This document shows, piece by piece, positions 22,090-34,510 of a stretch of DNA of 64,000 nucleotides. Every line of letters begins with the position of its first letter. Positions within the stretch are counted from its first letter, which is position 1. The notes beneath the pieces were generated by a model. The model ran no database searches. It had not been told where the DNA came from and was given only the letters and a program-made list of their open reading frames with translations. This stretch comes from Wurfbainia villosa (Eukaryota; Streptophyta; Magnoliopsida; Zingiberales; Zingiberaceae). A program made the translations under genes and the position numbers. The DNA lies in assembly GCA_025175895.1 (NCBI GenBank), contig CM045988.1:92353137-92417136 (forward strand), in the 5' to 3' direction.

Positions 22090-23794
22090 CAGAGGCGGAT
22101 CTATGCATGGACTAGGGGGGCCACGACCCCCCCAGTCCATGCGTTTTAATTAAAAAAATATTTTTTTATAAATTTTTTTATATAGTAATATATTTATTTT
22201 TAGTAATATAATTATTATATAAAATATTTTTCTTCCTAAAATTCTATATTTATTTTCTCTCTATAAAAATATTATATAATTAATTACTATATAAAATATA
22301 ATTACTATATATTTATTTTCTCTTTCCTCCCTCTATTTCTTATTTTTGTCTTCTTCGAAAACCTAAATGTCATCTTTTCAATTGTTTCTAGTGCATCGTA
22401 GCCGTCATCTACAATTTCTCTTCGTTCACTGCTCACACGTTGTGACTCACGAGTCTGCCTCTATGTATTGGTCTATCTCCCTGCCAACTCGGTGTTGTAG
22501 TCGCATCTTCCACGACCGCCGTCAGCCTCCGCTTCACGTACGTGCACAGTCACATTGTGATTGTAGAAGTTATATCATCGGTGTCACACCATGTTTGCAA
22601 TCACATGTCACTGCGTCATTAACCGCCATCACTCTTCGCCTGATCACGTACAAAATCCATCGAGGTTAGGTTAATTAAGATTTTATTTAATTAATTTTGA
22701 ATTTTGATTAATCCAATCATTTGAATTAATTAATTTAGTTGGATTTAAATAATTAATTAGATTTAGATTAATTAAATCTAGAGTTTAATGGATGAATTTA
22801 GATTAATTAATCTATTTTAATTGATTAATTAGTTTTAGATTGGTTAATCGTTTTAATTGATTAATTAACTTTAAGATAATTAATTAAATTTTAATTTAAT
22901 TGATTAATTGGGTTTGATTAATTTATCTGTTTAATTAATTAATTAGCATTCGATTAATTAATTATTTGAGTTAGATTAATTAAATTTGAATTTAATTGGT
23001 TAATTGATTGAGATTAATTAATCTGTTTACTTAATTATCTAAGGTTAGATTAATTAAATTTGAGTTTAATTGATTAGTTGAGATTAAATTAATTAATATG
23101 AGTTAGGTTAATTGATTAATTTGATTTTATCTAATTAGTATAATTAAAGTTCATTTAGGCTCAAAAAGTATCAATTAATTAATTGATTAGTTTGGTATAA
23201 GTATAATTAAGGTGTCATTAATCCACAAAGTGCTAATTTAATGAAGTAGTTAGATTATTATTTCGATGCAGAAGACTTGTGCATAGATGTTTATTTGAGA
23301 CAGAATACGGACAAACAAGGATGAGTCCTAGTGGCTTTGATTGTTGGTTTTAATAGAGAGGTTAATGTGGTATTCTCTCACGAGCAACATGATTTGGATT
23401 AAAATGTTTAATTATCATAGAGGATCTCTTGTGGTTTTTCTTGACATTTCTTTTCTAGTTATCCGATAGTTTTTTCTTCTTTTGGTGTCATCTAAATATT
23501 CTTTCGTAGTCTCTTAAATGTTTCTAGCTATGCATGAGATAAGTTTTTTTTTTTTACTCTGCATTACTTTTACTATATTTAATATATATATATTTTTCAT
23601 CCATGTCGATTCTAATTTAAGCATCGGAGGGTCACCACCGAGTAGGCCAGCAATGATTTAATACATGTTAATTTTTTAGAATATTTATTGATACGGTCGA
23701 AGAGAATCCCTCCTCGATGACACAAGATCAAAGAGCGAAAAATTTAAATTGTATTACGGCCCCTCCAAATCTAAAATCCTAGATCCACCCCTGC
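22090..23794. mobile_element. Non-autonomous hAT element
   Basis: 1705 bp. The left end CAGAGGCGGATCTA and the inverted right end (CAGGGGTGGATCTA when complemented) are typical hAT termini. The perfect 8-bp duplication CTTGATTG is at 22082-22089 and 23795-23802, the size hAT transposases make. No transposase is encoded. The inside has a GGGGGCC palindrome near 22117 and a long TTAATTA-rich stretch (22670-23110). An hAT transposase elsewhere would be needed to move it. Confidence 0.88.
22670..23110. repeat. AT-rich TTAATTA repeat inside the hAT element
   Basis: Dozens of TTAATTAATT and TTGATTAATT words in loose tandem. It can pair with itself; no coding content. Confidence 0.7.
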
Positions 23795-23857
23795 TTGATT
23801 GCATGTTTTTTTTTTTCGAATTGGACTCAAATTGAATTTTAATATTTGACAATATAT

Positions 23858-23866
23858 AATAATGAT
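23858..23866. repeat. Target-site duplication of the 2.3-kb MULE, left copy
   Basis: AATAATGAT precedes the element and is repeated exactly at 26185-26193. Nine bases is the standard duplication length for Mutator-like elements. Confidence 0.93.
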
Positions 23867-26184
23867 CGACAATTTACCAAACACAGCTCCTAAAGTTCGG
23901 AAATGTCCAAAAAGCGTAGCATGGTTTCAGATTTACCAAATCGCGTACCTAATTCCCCTTTTACCCCTCCCGCCAAACAGACCTGCAATTTAATGATGAG
24001 AGAGAATTTTCATAAATCCGAGCCACTACTGGAAATTCCGAACCATCTAAACGTGGTGCTGGGAATTCAAATCCCAGCACCACCTTTTTTTTATATGATT
24101 TCTAATTTATATCGGTCTGATTTCTAAAATATTACTGTGAATACCTAATAAAACCTTGAATATCAGAAATTTTGACCACGAATACACAGAGGGACACTAC
24201 TCAAACTCAATGGACTTGGATTGGATCGAAAAAGAGGTGAATAAGACCATCAATGGGTTTTGACCGAAACTCATGGACTTGAGGAGTCTAAATTCGAAAT
24301 CTTGGCGTAGATGAAGATCTTACAACATGAATTTTTGATATGTCGATGAAACTTAGTTTTGATCCTCATATCTCCCAATTTTAACTTGTGTCGAAAAAAA
24401 AATGATACTGAAAGTTGAGAAACGGGTGGAAGATAGTGGTAGTGGTCTTTGGAATTGATTCCAACACCACGATCTGGAATTGGAATTTCAGACTGTTGGA
24501 ATTGGAATTGCAAGATTAAATTCCTCGGTGGCCGAATTTAAATTCCCAAAGACCACCGCGGTGTTGGGATCCTCGCAACACCACCGCGTGGTATTGGGAA
24601 TTCCAATCCCAACACCACAGCGGCCGAAATTTTATAAATTATTTAATATCTCATTAAAAACCTATGAATAAAATAATCATCCTCAAAATTAATTAAGTTG
24701 AAATTTTAAATAAAAAAAAAATAGCTCCCTATGGAGCTAAAAGCCATAATCATATAAACTTTACAAAAACAATAAAAAAATAATTAAAGGACAATTTTTA
24801 TTTCTTAAAAAAACATTTTTTAATTGAAATAGTCCTGATTATTCTCCTTTTTTTTTATGCCAACTGCTGAATTATTTAAATATAATTAAAGCAGAAATGA
24901 ATTAAAATTATTGTATAGTTCTACGTTAGGCTATAATATTAATGTTGACATAATATAGATCAAAAATAAATATTTATATATAATAAATATTTATGTTTTT
25001 ATGCGAATTTCCACAAGGAGCAAATTCGATTTCTACATTAATAGACTATTTAATATCCATATCGAATCATATTTTTTTATCGTATTTTTCAAAAGTTTTT
25101 TTATGATTCTAATAAAAAAAAGTGTTCTATAATTTTTATAAAAAATTAAATATCAAAGAAGCTATATATTTTTAATTTATCATAAAATAATCTGATAAGA
25201 TTTAAACCCCTTGTAATTCCTACTCATTACCTTTACGGCGGAAAGAAATACAAAGATTAGCAGAGTGGTGCTGGAAATAATCTGATATTTTTAATTTATC
25301 ATAAAATAATCTGATAAAATTACCTTTATTAATTTTGAGAATTCCAACACCACTACGGTCTTCAATTGAAATTTCGGACTCTTGTGTGGGGATTTGAATT
25401 CACGGCACAGCTGTGGTGCTTTGGGATCAGAATACCACCGCGTGTCTTTGGAATTGAAATTTCAAGATTATCTGTCAATCGAATTGAAATTTTTAGCACC
25501 ACGGTGTTGCAGGATCCCGACACCATCGCGTGCTTTGGGAATTCCAATCTCAAAGATTATAGTGGTCGAAATTCCAATTCGAAGACTGAATCAAATTTCA
25601 AAGACCACTACCACTATCTTCCACCGTTCTCAACTTCCAAGATATTTTTTTTCGACACAAGTTAAAATTGGGAGATAGGAGGATTAAAACTAAGTTTCCT
25701 CGACATATCAAAAATTCATGTTGTAAGATCTTTCAGTCTATGTCAAAATTTCGAAATTTGGACTCCTCTAAGTCCATCAATGGGTTTCGGTCAAAACCCA
25801 TTGATGGTCTTCTTATCACCTCTTTTATCCAATCCAAGTCCATTGAGTTTGAGTAGTGTCTCCTCTGTATTCGTGGCCAAAATTTCGATATTCAAGGTTT
25901 TATTAGGTATTCACAATAATATTTTAGAAATCAGACCGATATAAATTAGAAATCAAATAAAAAAAAGGTGGTGCTGGGATTTGAATTCCCAGCACCACGT
26001 TTAGATGGTTCAAAATTTCCAGTAGTGGCTCGGATGCATGAAAATTCTCTCTCATCATTAAATTGCAGGTCTGTTTGGCGGGAGGGGTAAAAGGGGAATT
26101 AGGTACGCGATTTGGTAAATCTGAAACCATGCTACGCTTTTTGGGCAATTCCGAACTTTAAGAGCTGTGTTTGGTAAATTGCCG
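23867..26184. mobile_element. Non-autonomous long-inverted-repeat Mutator-like element
   Basis: 2318 bp with an exact 9-bp duplication. The termini read CGACAATTTACC and, complemented, CGGCAATTTACC, then AAACACAGCTC. The inverted arms continue for at least 580 bp (23867-24447 and 25604-26184) and, more weakly, to about 24620 and 25340. Each arm has the terminal repeat, a GGTGCTGGGA/TCCCAGCACC palindrome, a block shared with the 290-bp tandem unit of the large MULE, and the CCATCAATGGG hairpin. The centre is AT-rich and non-coding. Ends match the 22.7-kb MULE at 28571-51273, whose transposase could act on it (inference). Confidence 0.9.
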
Positions 26185-26193
26185 AATAATGAT

Positions 26194-28561
26194 TGAACAA
26201 TATAAGAAGATATCTACATATGTAATGTGGAATATTAAAGAGGAAAATTATTAATACAATTATCATTGGATCAGATTGACTATGATAGATATAAGACTCG
26301 ATGGAAGGTAGTTGAGCGAGAAATTAAATAGGTTAAGATTGATAGAATACTAAAAAAAATTCCAAATGCATGGATCATAGAGGACCAGCTAACACTTGTT
26401 AATCGAATGTTCAACGAAGTGTTGACGAATGAAAATTACAAGTGGATCACAGTTGACTTGACATTTGGTATGAGATAGGAAGTCTTAATATGTCATGAGT
26501 GATTGGATGTTAGACAAGGATAACATTTTTTAACATGTTAGGGAGAATTAGATGTTAGGTAAATAAAAAAATCCTAATATGTTAAGAAGAACTGAATATT
26601 ATGTGAATTAGAAAATCCTAGCAAATTAAGATGGATAGACAAGTGTATGTGAAAATCATAATAAGTCATAGGGGGACTGGATATTTGGTGATTGTGATAA
26701 TTTAAACAGATCAAGAAATATTGAATATTTAGCACGAGAGAGTAAATCCAAACATATTAGAGAGTACTGGATGTTTGGTGTTGATGAAGTTCTAATAGGT
26801 CAAGGGTGACCAAATGCTAGGTAAGTAAAGTCCTGACACATCAAGAGTGATCGAATATTAAGCAAGTGAAGTCTCGACGGATTAAAAGTGATTGGATGTT
26901 GGGCAAAAAAAAATCATTGTCGACTGAGGTCAACATGATACTAGGTGAAACAAGAATTAACATGAATTAGAAATGAAAGTGAGGTATTAGTTGACTGATA
27001 AATCCTAAATCATAAGTTCAAGAGTTTGAGAGGTTGAAAGGAGTTTTATATATGATCAATCGACCATTGATTTTTATAAGTAGATCGATAGAGGTCAGTC
27101 AACTAATAAAGATGAACAGTTGACTAGTGTTACTATAGGAGAGCATAGAAGATTCAATAGTTGATTGCGGGACTCAGTTGGATAAGTTCTAGAATACTGA
27201 TAATGAATGACAGTCGATTGATGTTGATATGAATATAGCCTGATAGCCATTAAGTTGATAGGTAAAAGCTACATTCGATTTCACATGAAGTAGTCAACTT
27301 ATGGCAAAAAATTATCGACTGATCGATAGAAATCAATCAGATAGCAACTCTATAAAAGAGGAGTTCATGGAGATTTAAAGAAGTCAATTATTGAAGACTT
27401 TAAATAAAAAATGCCACTCTTTCAAAAGGCAAATCCAAAGTAATTAAATAAAAAAATAAATAAAAGTGAGATTTATTTGTAAAGTTAATTGTTTTGATAT
27501 CTTCTTATTCCATTTATGTACTTTGTATGTACTTCTAAAGAATAGACGGTAAAAGATTTCTTCTTCGTGTGGAGGAAGTATAATAGTGGTAGATATGCTT
27601 GCACTAGATTATGAACTAGGAATTAAGATTATGAATTATATAAAATTGAAGTGTCGTTATGCTTATTTTACATTTTTTTTATTTTTTATTTTCTGGTGCA
27701 CATTAATATTTTATAGGTAAATATATCCCGTGACATTAATTTAGATGAATAATTTGAAATGAAAATATTTATTTATTTTTAATTTCATTGGAAGGGAAAT
27801 TTTAGTGTAATAATAAAATTATTATTTTTAAAATTACGGATTTGAATTGTGAAAACAATCCATCGTAAATACATATTAAAATTATGTACAGATTAATTTT
27901 TTTTTAATCTCGCACTGACATAAATTACGTGCATTAGACTGGATTGTTTTTATTTTATTTTATTTCATTTTATATTTTAAAGGTGGATTTAGCAGGATAA
28001 TACAATATATTAAAAATGATTTTATTGCATTTATAATTTCGTTTTAATGTTTGAATGGACAATTTAAAAATAATTCATTGCAGTAAATAACTCATTGTAA
28101 TTCAACCATTCCTTGTGAAAAAGATTAGCGGTCCCTCATTCAAATTTCACATGTATGAGAGAAATGATGTATTGATAAATACGATATAGAATTTATACAA
28201 AGAGCAATATTAAATTTTTTGATGAGCAATGGGTTGTTTAACATAGTTAATGCTTATAATAAATTCGATTTTAAAACGAGAAGAATATAAATAAAATAAG
28301 CGAACATAATAGGTATTTCTCATATGCAAGTTAAGCTACATCCAAATTAAATGCAAAAGTTTTAAATCAAATCAAAGCTAAAGTCAAATTAAATCAACGA
28401 TCCAAATCAAATTCCTCAAATGCAGATTGCTTTCTTTGGAAGGTTTGACTTGCTAAAACGGCTACCTATTAAATAGTCAAAAGCATCGAAATTGGAAAGA
28501 ATTCATATCTTTACTCGCAAATACTTTGGAAGAAAAACTAAAAAAAGGCAATGTGGGTGGT
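26194..28561. other. Old LTR-retrotransposon debris between the two MULEs
   Basis: About 26430-26910 is a degenerate tandem repeat of about 50 bp (variants of GTCCTAACAGGTCAAG and GGATGTTAGGCAAGT). It is followed by decayed GTCGACTGAT words, a TATA-like CTATAAAAGAGG near 27350, and CTTCTTATTC and GGAGGAAGTATA words near 27500-27590. This order of parts resembles the SIRE-like LTRs, so an old LTR is likely. 27660-28561 is AT-rich with nothing recognisable. Confidence 0.4.
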
Positions 28562-28570
28562 TATTCTCAT
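28562..28570. repeat. Target-site duplication of the large MULE, left copy
   Basis: TATTCTCAT, repeated exactly at 51274-51282, 22.7 kb away and adjacent to the inverted terminus. This ties both ends to one insertion. Confidence 0.93.
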
Positions 28571-28735
28571 CGGCAATTTACCAAACACAGCAGCTGAAGT
28601 TCAGAATTGTCCAAAACGCGCACTATAGTTTCAGAATTATCAAATCGCACGCGTAATTCCCAAAATACCCCTCCCACCAAACAACGTTTTTAATGCAAAG
28701 ATTCTGCATGCATCCGAGCCACATTTCCAAATCCC
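28571..28735. repeat. Left terminal inverted repeat of the large MULE
   Basis: Matches the complement of 51105-51273 closely over the first 120 bp and more loosely beyond, through a GCATGCATCCGAGCC block. The first 21 bases are shared with the 2.3-kb MULE except one position. Confidence 0.9.
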
Positions 28736-29027
28736 GAGTCATCCAAATGTCCCGTCCAAATGAGTCACCAAATTAGCGTTTTCGTGTCTTCAGCTTTCCG
28801 AAAATCTTCGAGCGAATAAAAAATTGGAAATTCTTAGACTCCAGTTTTTCTCTTGCGGCGTCATTCCGTTAGCTTCTGAGTTTTTGGATTTCGACGAGAC
28901 ATTTCGAGGTAATATGATGTCGTCCTCTCATTTAACTAGAGTTTTACCCATTTCTTACTCGGTTGTAGGGTTTCCGTTGAAAGGCGTACATCTCATAAGA
29001 TTTTTGTCTGTCATTCATTATTGCAGA

Positions 29028-32000
29028 ATGAGTCAAGTATCTGGTTCAACCTCTCCTTCACCGGCGAAGGTAAGTGTCGCATTCCTTGTTTTAGTCGAAT
29101 ATGAAGTATGTCATATATTTAAAATGATTTTTCGGTTATGGTTTTGGAATGGTTTCAAATATTCAAATACAAATGGACGATCTTTTTATCTGTATCTGAA
29201 TTAGATAAATAGAGCCCTAAAGTTTTTTTAACAGAATTATTGCAAAGCATTGCGGAATCTCTAATTTGTTTTTTACAGTTACAAAATGAATGAAGGAATA
29301 AATCAGGTTTTTTAAATTTTGTATTTTCAAATTGTTAGGGAAATAATGAGTGTGCGAAGAAACTCCAATGGACCAGCGTTTTAGGCCACTTTATTGAATT
29401 TTTTGGAGGTCAATGTGCCAAAGGAAAGTAACGTCCGTGTGTTTGTTTACATGAAAGGCACAGAGAGATCATTAAACAAACCTCATTTGCTGTTTTTTTG
29501 AATATACAAGACATTCCACAAATCCGTGGCATATTGGTCAATATATTTGAAGTTGGGATTAAACAAGTCAAAGCTTTAAGTTTTCAAGTGCGATTACTTT
29601 CACGGAAGAGATGTGTCCCTTTTGCTCGGTATTGCGGATAGAGGATTATGTTCCTATGAATTCAATTAATGCATCGGTGCTCTTTTCAATTCTCGATTCT
29701 CGAAAAGAACCAACTAGATCGAGGTTAGAGTTTTTGCTTAAAACCTTTTCTACTAGAGTAGAAGTAGATGAAGATGTTTTGGTATTTTATAAGTTGTATG
29801 TTTTGTATATATTTGCTTGTGTGTTGTTCTGTACTACTACATATAAGGTCCCCATAGGTCTTGTAGATATTGTAGATGATTTTGGCAATATAAGTAGTTT
29901 CAATTGGGTCGAAGCCATCCATCAATTTATGGCTCCACAATTGCCTACTATTGGAGATCTATGTTCATCTACTAATCTGATTCTTGAAGTCAGAATTCCT
30001 TACCTAAAGGGATTTCAGGCCTTTTTAGGTAAGTTCTTTCTTACTAAATTATTTTTTCTTTTATATTTACATAAGTATGTAACACTTTGGATATGAGCAG
30101 GCTTGGTTTCTGGAATATGTCTCAATCCAGAGACCATACAATACCGAAGGGTCACGAATAAATAAGTGGAGGGCAACTCCTTCACATATTAGCAAGGTGA
30201 GGAATTTATTGGAGCAAGTCTCACCTGAACAGGTAAATAGAATACCACAACTTAACATTTTTTCATTTTCGTTATCTAAATAATTGTTGATTTTCTGATA
30301 GGTCATTGTTGATCTAGTGTGTACACGTAGTGAAAATATATTGCTTGATAAGGTTGACTATTATATTGAAAATACTCCTCATCCAATAGAGACATCATCA
30401 TCACAAACTATACAAGAAAAATACCCTACTAGTGAATGCCATGAGTGTTTAGTTTATCAGAGACAACTCAAAGAGTTAAGAATGGAAAACATGACACTAG
30501 CATAGGGTAAAGAACTAATGGAAATTATACGAAGAGAATGTATGAAGGTTTGAATCAAATAAGCCGAAGTTGACCCTCAACCTCAACCGGAACCAATTGC
30601 CAGCAGAACAAGACGGCGAGATAGAACCCGCTATGATTACAGGGATACTCCCGTTGATAGTCCACTGTGGGTAAAATTGATACCTCAAAGCAAAAGAAAA
30701 AAGACAAAAATTTCTGATGTTGAGTTATTAGAAGGGCAACATGATAAAGCTGTAAATGAAGTAGAAGTATTTGTGAAGAAAGGCAAACAAAAAATTGGTA
30801 TGGATGAATTGCAAGCGAGGGATACTATCTGTATTGTGGAAGAAGATGAAAAAGATCTTGAGAGGGATGAAGCAATAATTGATAAACTCAACCAAATGAG
30901 AATGGAAGTCATTGCGGTTAGTCAGAATACTTCCCAAAATTAGTTTGTGTTATTTTATTTAAATAACTAATATAATTTTTGTATTATAGTATGTCAAGAA
31001 AAAATGTAAGACGGCAAAGAACAAAAAATAAGATGCTGATGTGACCTACTTGCTAAAAAGTTTAGAAAAAATAAAGTATGGTAGTTACATCCACCATTAC
31101 ATTCAAAATTTTTATTACAATATTATAAAGTGCAAATATTTAATTACCATTAAATTTTTTTGTAGGCCTATTACAGGTTATGTTTGGGAGGAAGCTCCTT
31201 TTTCATTAACTCTGAATTCTTTATACTCTGGAGTTAATGGATCTGTTTTCACAGTTGGGGAGGTTATCGATACATTTTGCTCAATTCTTTTTAGGGGGGC
31301 CTCCTCTTCATGTAGGTCATATAACAAGTCTGTGTATTGCTCATCCGTGTTCATTGTAAGGAAGTTAAATTATCTTGTATTTTCACGATTTAAAATGTTA
31401 TACTAACTGTTTAAATATTTTCCTCTACACACAATTACAGTCAGCATTAAGAATGTCGTGGAAGACTGCCACAACACAAATCATAAACACGGACATGAAT
31501 GATGGAGAGGTTAGATATATTTTTATACCTCTAAATACTGACCAAACTCACTTTCACCTGTTGTGTATCGACACAAAAGCAATGACTTTCAATCATTACA
31601 ACTCCATTTCATATGGTGGAAGATCAAAAGCTGATTTTGAAGCAGTGGTGAGTAGTTTAATTTTTTAAATATGGATATTCCATCAATTTAACTTAGTTAT
31701 CTGAAAATTAATAGTTATCTTAACTTAGTCATCGTGTAATAATAGGTATCCCAATTTAAAGGATATTCACCTAAGGAGCTTGCAGCAATTCATCCATGTT
31801 TACAAGCTTATTACCCCATCGACAGCTGGGTTTCTGTTACAACTGATTGTCCCCAACAAGTAGCAAGGTGAAAATACTGAACGTGAAAATTATACTTTTG
31901 AATTGAAATATAAAATTTTTCTTTGCATGTTTACAGCAATGATTGTGCCTTCTTTGTGATGCAATACATGAGATGTCTGCTTTATGGTGAGAAGATGGAC

Positions 32001-32078
32001 TTCAAACAAGCAGACATAACCAAATTCAGAATAGATGTCTTAGTCTCAATTTTAAGAGATGAGTTCTTCCCGATGTAA
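29028..32078 (+). pseudogene. Ulp1-like cysteine protease gene A of the large MULE
   Basis: A multi-exon gene. Clear exons are 29028-29069 (start), 30101-30232, 30302 onward, an exon ending 30915, 30990-31075, 31166-31355, 31441-31647, 31746-31867 and 31937-32078 (stop). The last five are in phase with GT-AG borders. The N-terminal half resembles the plant-mobile/DUF1985 region (DVSLLLG-like block near 29605, NWVEAIHQFMAPQ). The catalytic half is a C48 (Ulp1/SENP) domain: His in THFHLLCID, an Asn in HYNS where Asp is usual, the oxyanion Gln in CPQQ and the Cys in NDCAFF. TAG at 30503, TAA at 31029 and frame slips near 29430-29620, 30031 and 30550 disrupt the upstream half. Relatives remove SUMO-type modifiers; the job in MULEs is unknown. 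Confidence 0.8.
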
Positions 32079-32235
32079 TTTTAGAAAAGTTGTGGACTTC
32101 AAATTGCATTGTTGTAATTAATGAATTTTGCTAATTTGTAAATGGTACTGCTTTCCATAAATCAACAGTGAAGTAAATTTGTTTATTGTTTGTGTTTGAA
32201 CTTTAATAAATGTTATATAATATATTGTCAAATAC

Positions 32236-33215
32236 TTTGATGGTGCTGACAATGAAATCCCAGGAACACAATGGTCCTGGGATTTAATTTTCCAGCAACA
32301 CGTTCAAATTCAAACTGGTTCAGATCCAAAAAAAGTGGTTCTGGGAATTAAAGTCCCAGGAACACAGTGGTTCTGAAAATTTAATTTCGATACCACGTCT
32401 GATTTTAGACCAGAAATACGGTGGTCTTTGGGAATTTAACTCCCGGAACACACTTGTCTTTGAATTAAAGACCCGGCCACACACGTCTGATCACAGGCGA
32501 GGAATAAGGTGGTGCTGGGAATTAAAATCCCAGGAACACAATGATCCTAGGATTTTAATTCCCAGGACCACGTACAATTTCGAACTGGCCGAGGAATACG
32601 ATGGTGCTGGTAATTATAATCCCAGAAACACAGTGGTCCTGGGAATTTATTTCTCAGGACCACGTCTGATTCGAAATGGCGAGGAATAAGGTGATCACTG
32701 GGATTTGATTCCCGAGGACCACGTCTGATTAATGCCGTAGGAACACACGGTGGTCCTCGGTTTCAATTCGATTACGTAAAATTCAAAGTCGAGGAATACG
32801 GTGGTCTTTGGGAATTTAACTCAGAACACTGGTCTTTGGAATTAAAGTCGGCACCACGTCTGATTTCGGTGGCCGAGAAATAAGGTGGTGCTAGAATTAA
32901 AATCCCGAGAACACAATGGTCACAGGATTTTAATTCGAGACCACGTCTGATTGTGGCCGAGGAATACGATGGTCTTTGTAATTATAATCCCGAAATATAG
33001 TGGTCTGGAATTTATTTCCCAGACCGTATCTGTTTCAAAATGGCCGAGAATAAGGTGGTCACAGGGTTTTTGATTCCCGGGATTCTGATTAGAATGGCGT
33101 AGGGAACACATAGTGGTCATGGGATTTCAATTCCCAGTACCACGTACACTTTCAAACAGCCCAGAAATAAGGTGGTGCTGGCAATTATAATCTCAGGAAC
33201 ACAGTGGTCCTGTGT
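32236..33215. repeat. Palindromic tandem array, block 1 (about 92-bp unit)
   Basis: Degenerate copies of a unit with GGTGGTGCTGGGAATT, CCCAGGAACACAGTGGTCCTGG, and AATTCCCAGCACCACG parts, followed by a spacer ending GGCCGAGAAATAA. The first and last parts are complementary and the middle is itself a near palindrome. Copies have many small deletions. Confidence 0.85.
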
Positions 33216-34510
33216 AGGGCCATCAATGGATTTTGGCCGAAACCCATTGATGGACCTTGAGGAGTCCAAATTCCTAAATCTTGACATGGACTGAAAGACC
33301 TAACAGCTTCAAATGTTGTTGTGTCGACGAAACTTTGTTCTGATTCACCTACCTCCCAGTTTCGGCCGCGGGCCTGATTTCTGAAATATGACTGTGTAAA
33401 CCTAATCAAACCTTGAATATCAGAAATTTTGGACACGCGATACGAGGGACACTTCCGGACCAGTGGACTTGGATTGGATCGAAGATGAGCTGAGTAGGGC
33501 CATCAATGGGTTTTGACCGAAACCCATTGATGGACCTAGAGGAGTCCAAATTCCGAAATCTTCACATGGACTGAAAGACCTAAGAGCTTCAAATGTTGTT
33601 GCTTGGAGGAAACTTTCCTCTGATCCTCCTACCTCCCAGTTTCGGCCGCGTGCCACGTGGCATAGGGCCGGATTTCTGAAATTGGCTGTGTAGACCTAAT
33701 CCTGCCTTGAAAATCAGAAATTTTGGACATGATACACAGACGGGCACGTCCCAAAGCCACTGGAGTTGGATTGGATCGGAGATGAGGTGAATAGGGCCAT
33801 CAATGGGTTTTGGCCGAAACCCATTGATGGACCTTGAGGAGTCCAAATTCCGAAATCTTGACATGGACTGAAAGACCTAACAACTTCAAATGTTGTTGTA
33901 TCGACGAAACTTTGTTCTGATCCACCTACCTCCCAGTTTCGGCCGCGTGTCACGTGGTACGGGGCCTGATTTCTGAAATATGACTGTGTAAACCTAATCA
34001 AACCTTGAATATCAGAAATTTTGGACACGGTACACAGAGGGGCACTTCCCAGACCTAGTGGGCTTGGATTGGATCGAAGATGAGCTGAGTAGGGCCATCA
34101 ATGGGTTTTGACCGAAACCCATTGATGGACATAGAGGAGTCCAAATTCAAATCTTCACATGGTGAAAGACCTAAGAGCTTCAAATGTTGTTGCTTGAGGA
34201 AACTTTCCTCGATCCTCCTACCTCCGATTTGGTAGTGTGCCCACGTGGCGCAGTCATGATTCAAAATTGGCTGTGTAGACTTAATCCTGCCTTGGAAATC
34301 AGAAATTTTGGACACGATGCATAGACGGGCACGTCCCAAAGCCACTGGAGTTGGATTGGATCGGAGATGAGGTGAATAGGTCCATCAATGGGTTTTGACC
34401 GAAACCCATTGATGGACCTACAGGAGTCCAAATTCCGAAATCTTCACGTGGACTGAAAGACTCAAGATCTTCAAATGTTGTTGCTTGGAGGAAACTTTCC
34501 TCTGATCCTC
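33216..34510. repeat. Tandem array of a 280-298 bp unit with a perfect hairpin
   Basis: Five units anchored at 33220, 33500, 33797, 34095 and 34382. Each starts with a 34-nt hairpin whose 14-nt arms are CCATCAATGGGTTT and AAACCCATTGATGG (one mismatch in the first unit), then AGGAGTCCAAATTC, a GAAATCTTCACATGG block, CACCTCCCAGTTTCGG-like text and CCTTGAATATCAGAAATTTT. The same unit occurs once in each arm of the 2.3-kb MULE. Confidence 0.88.

Noticed and set aside
25362..25678. Open frames in the 2.3-kb MULE
   Set aside because: They are formed by the palindromic units on both strands and have no protein similarity; the element appears non-coding.
28824..29204. 126-codon frame before Ulp1-like gene A
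   Set aside because: It runs across the exon-intron border at 29069/29070 and has no domain. The start at 29028 with a GT donor fits gene A better.
33216..34510. Spaced repeats resembling a CRISPR array
   Set aside because: The spacers are as conserved as the hairpins, the units are about 290 bp, and the context is a plant transposon.
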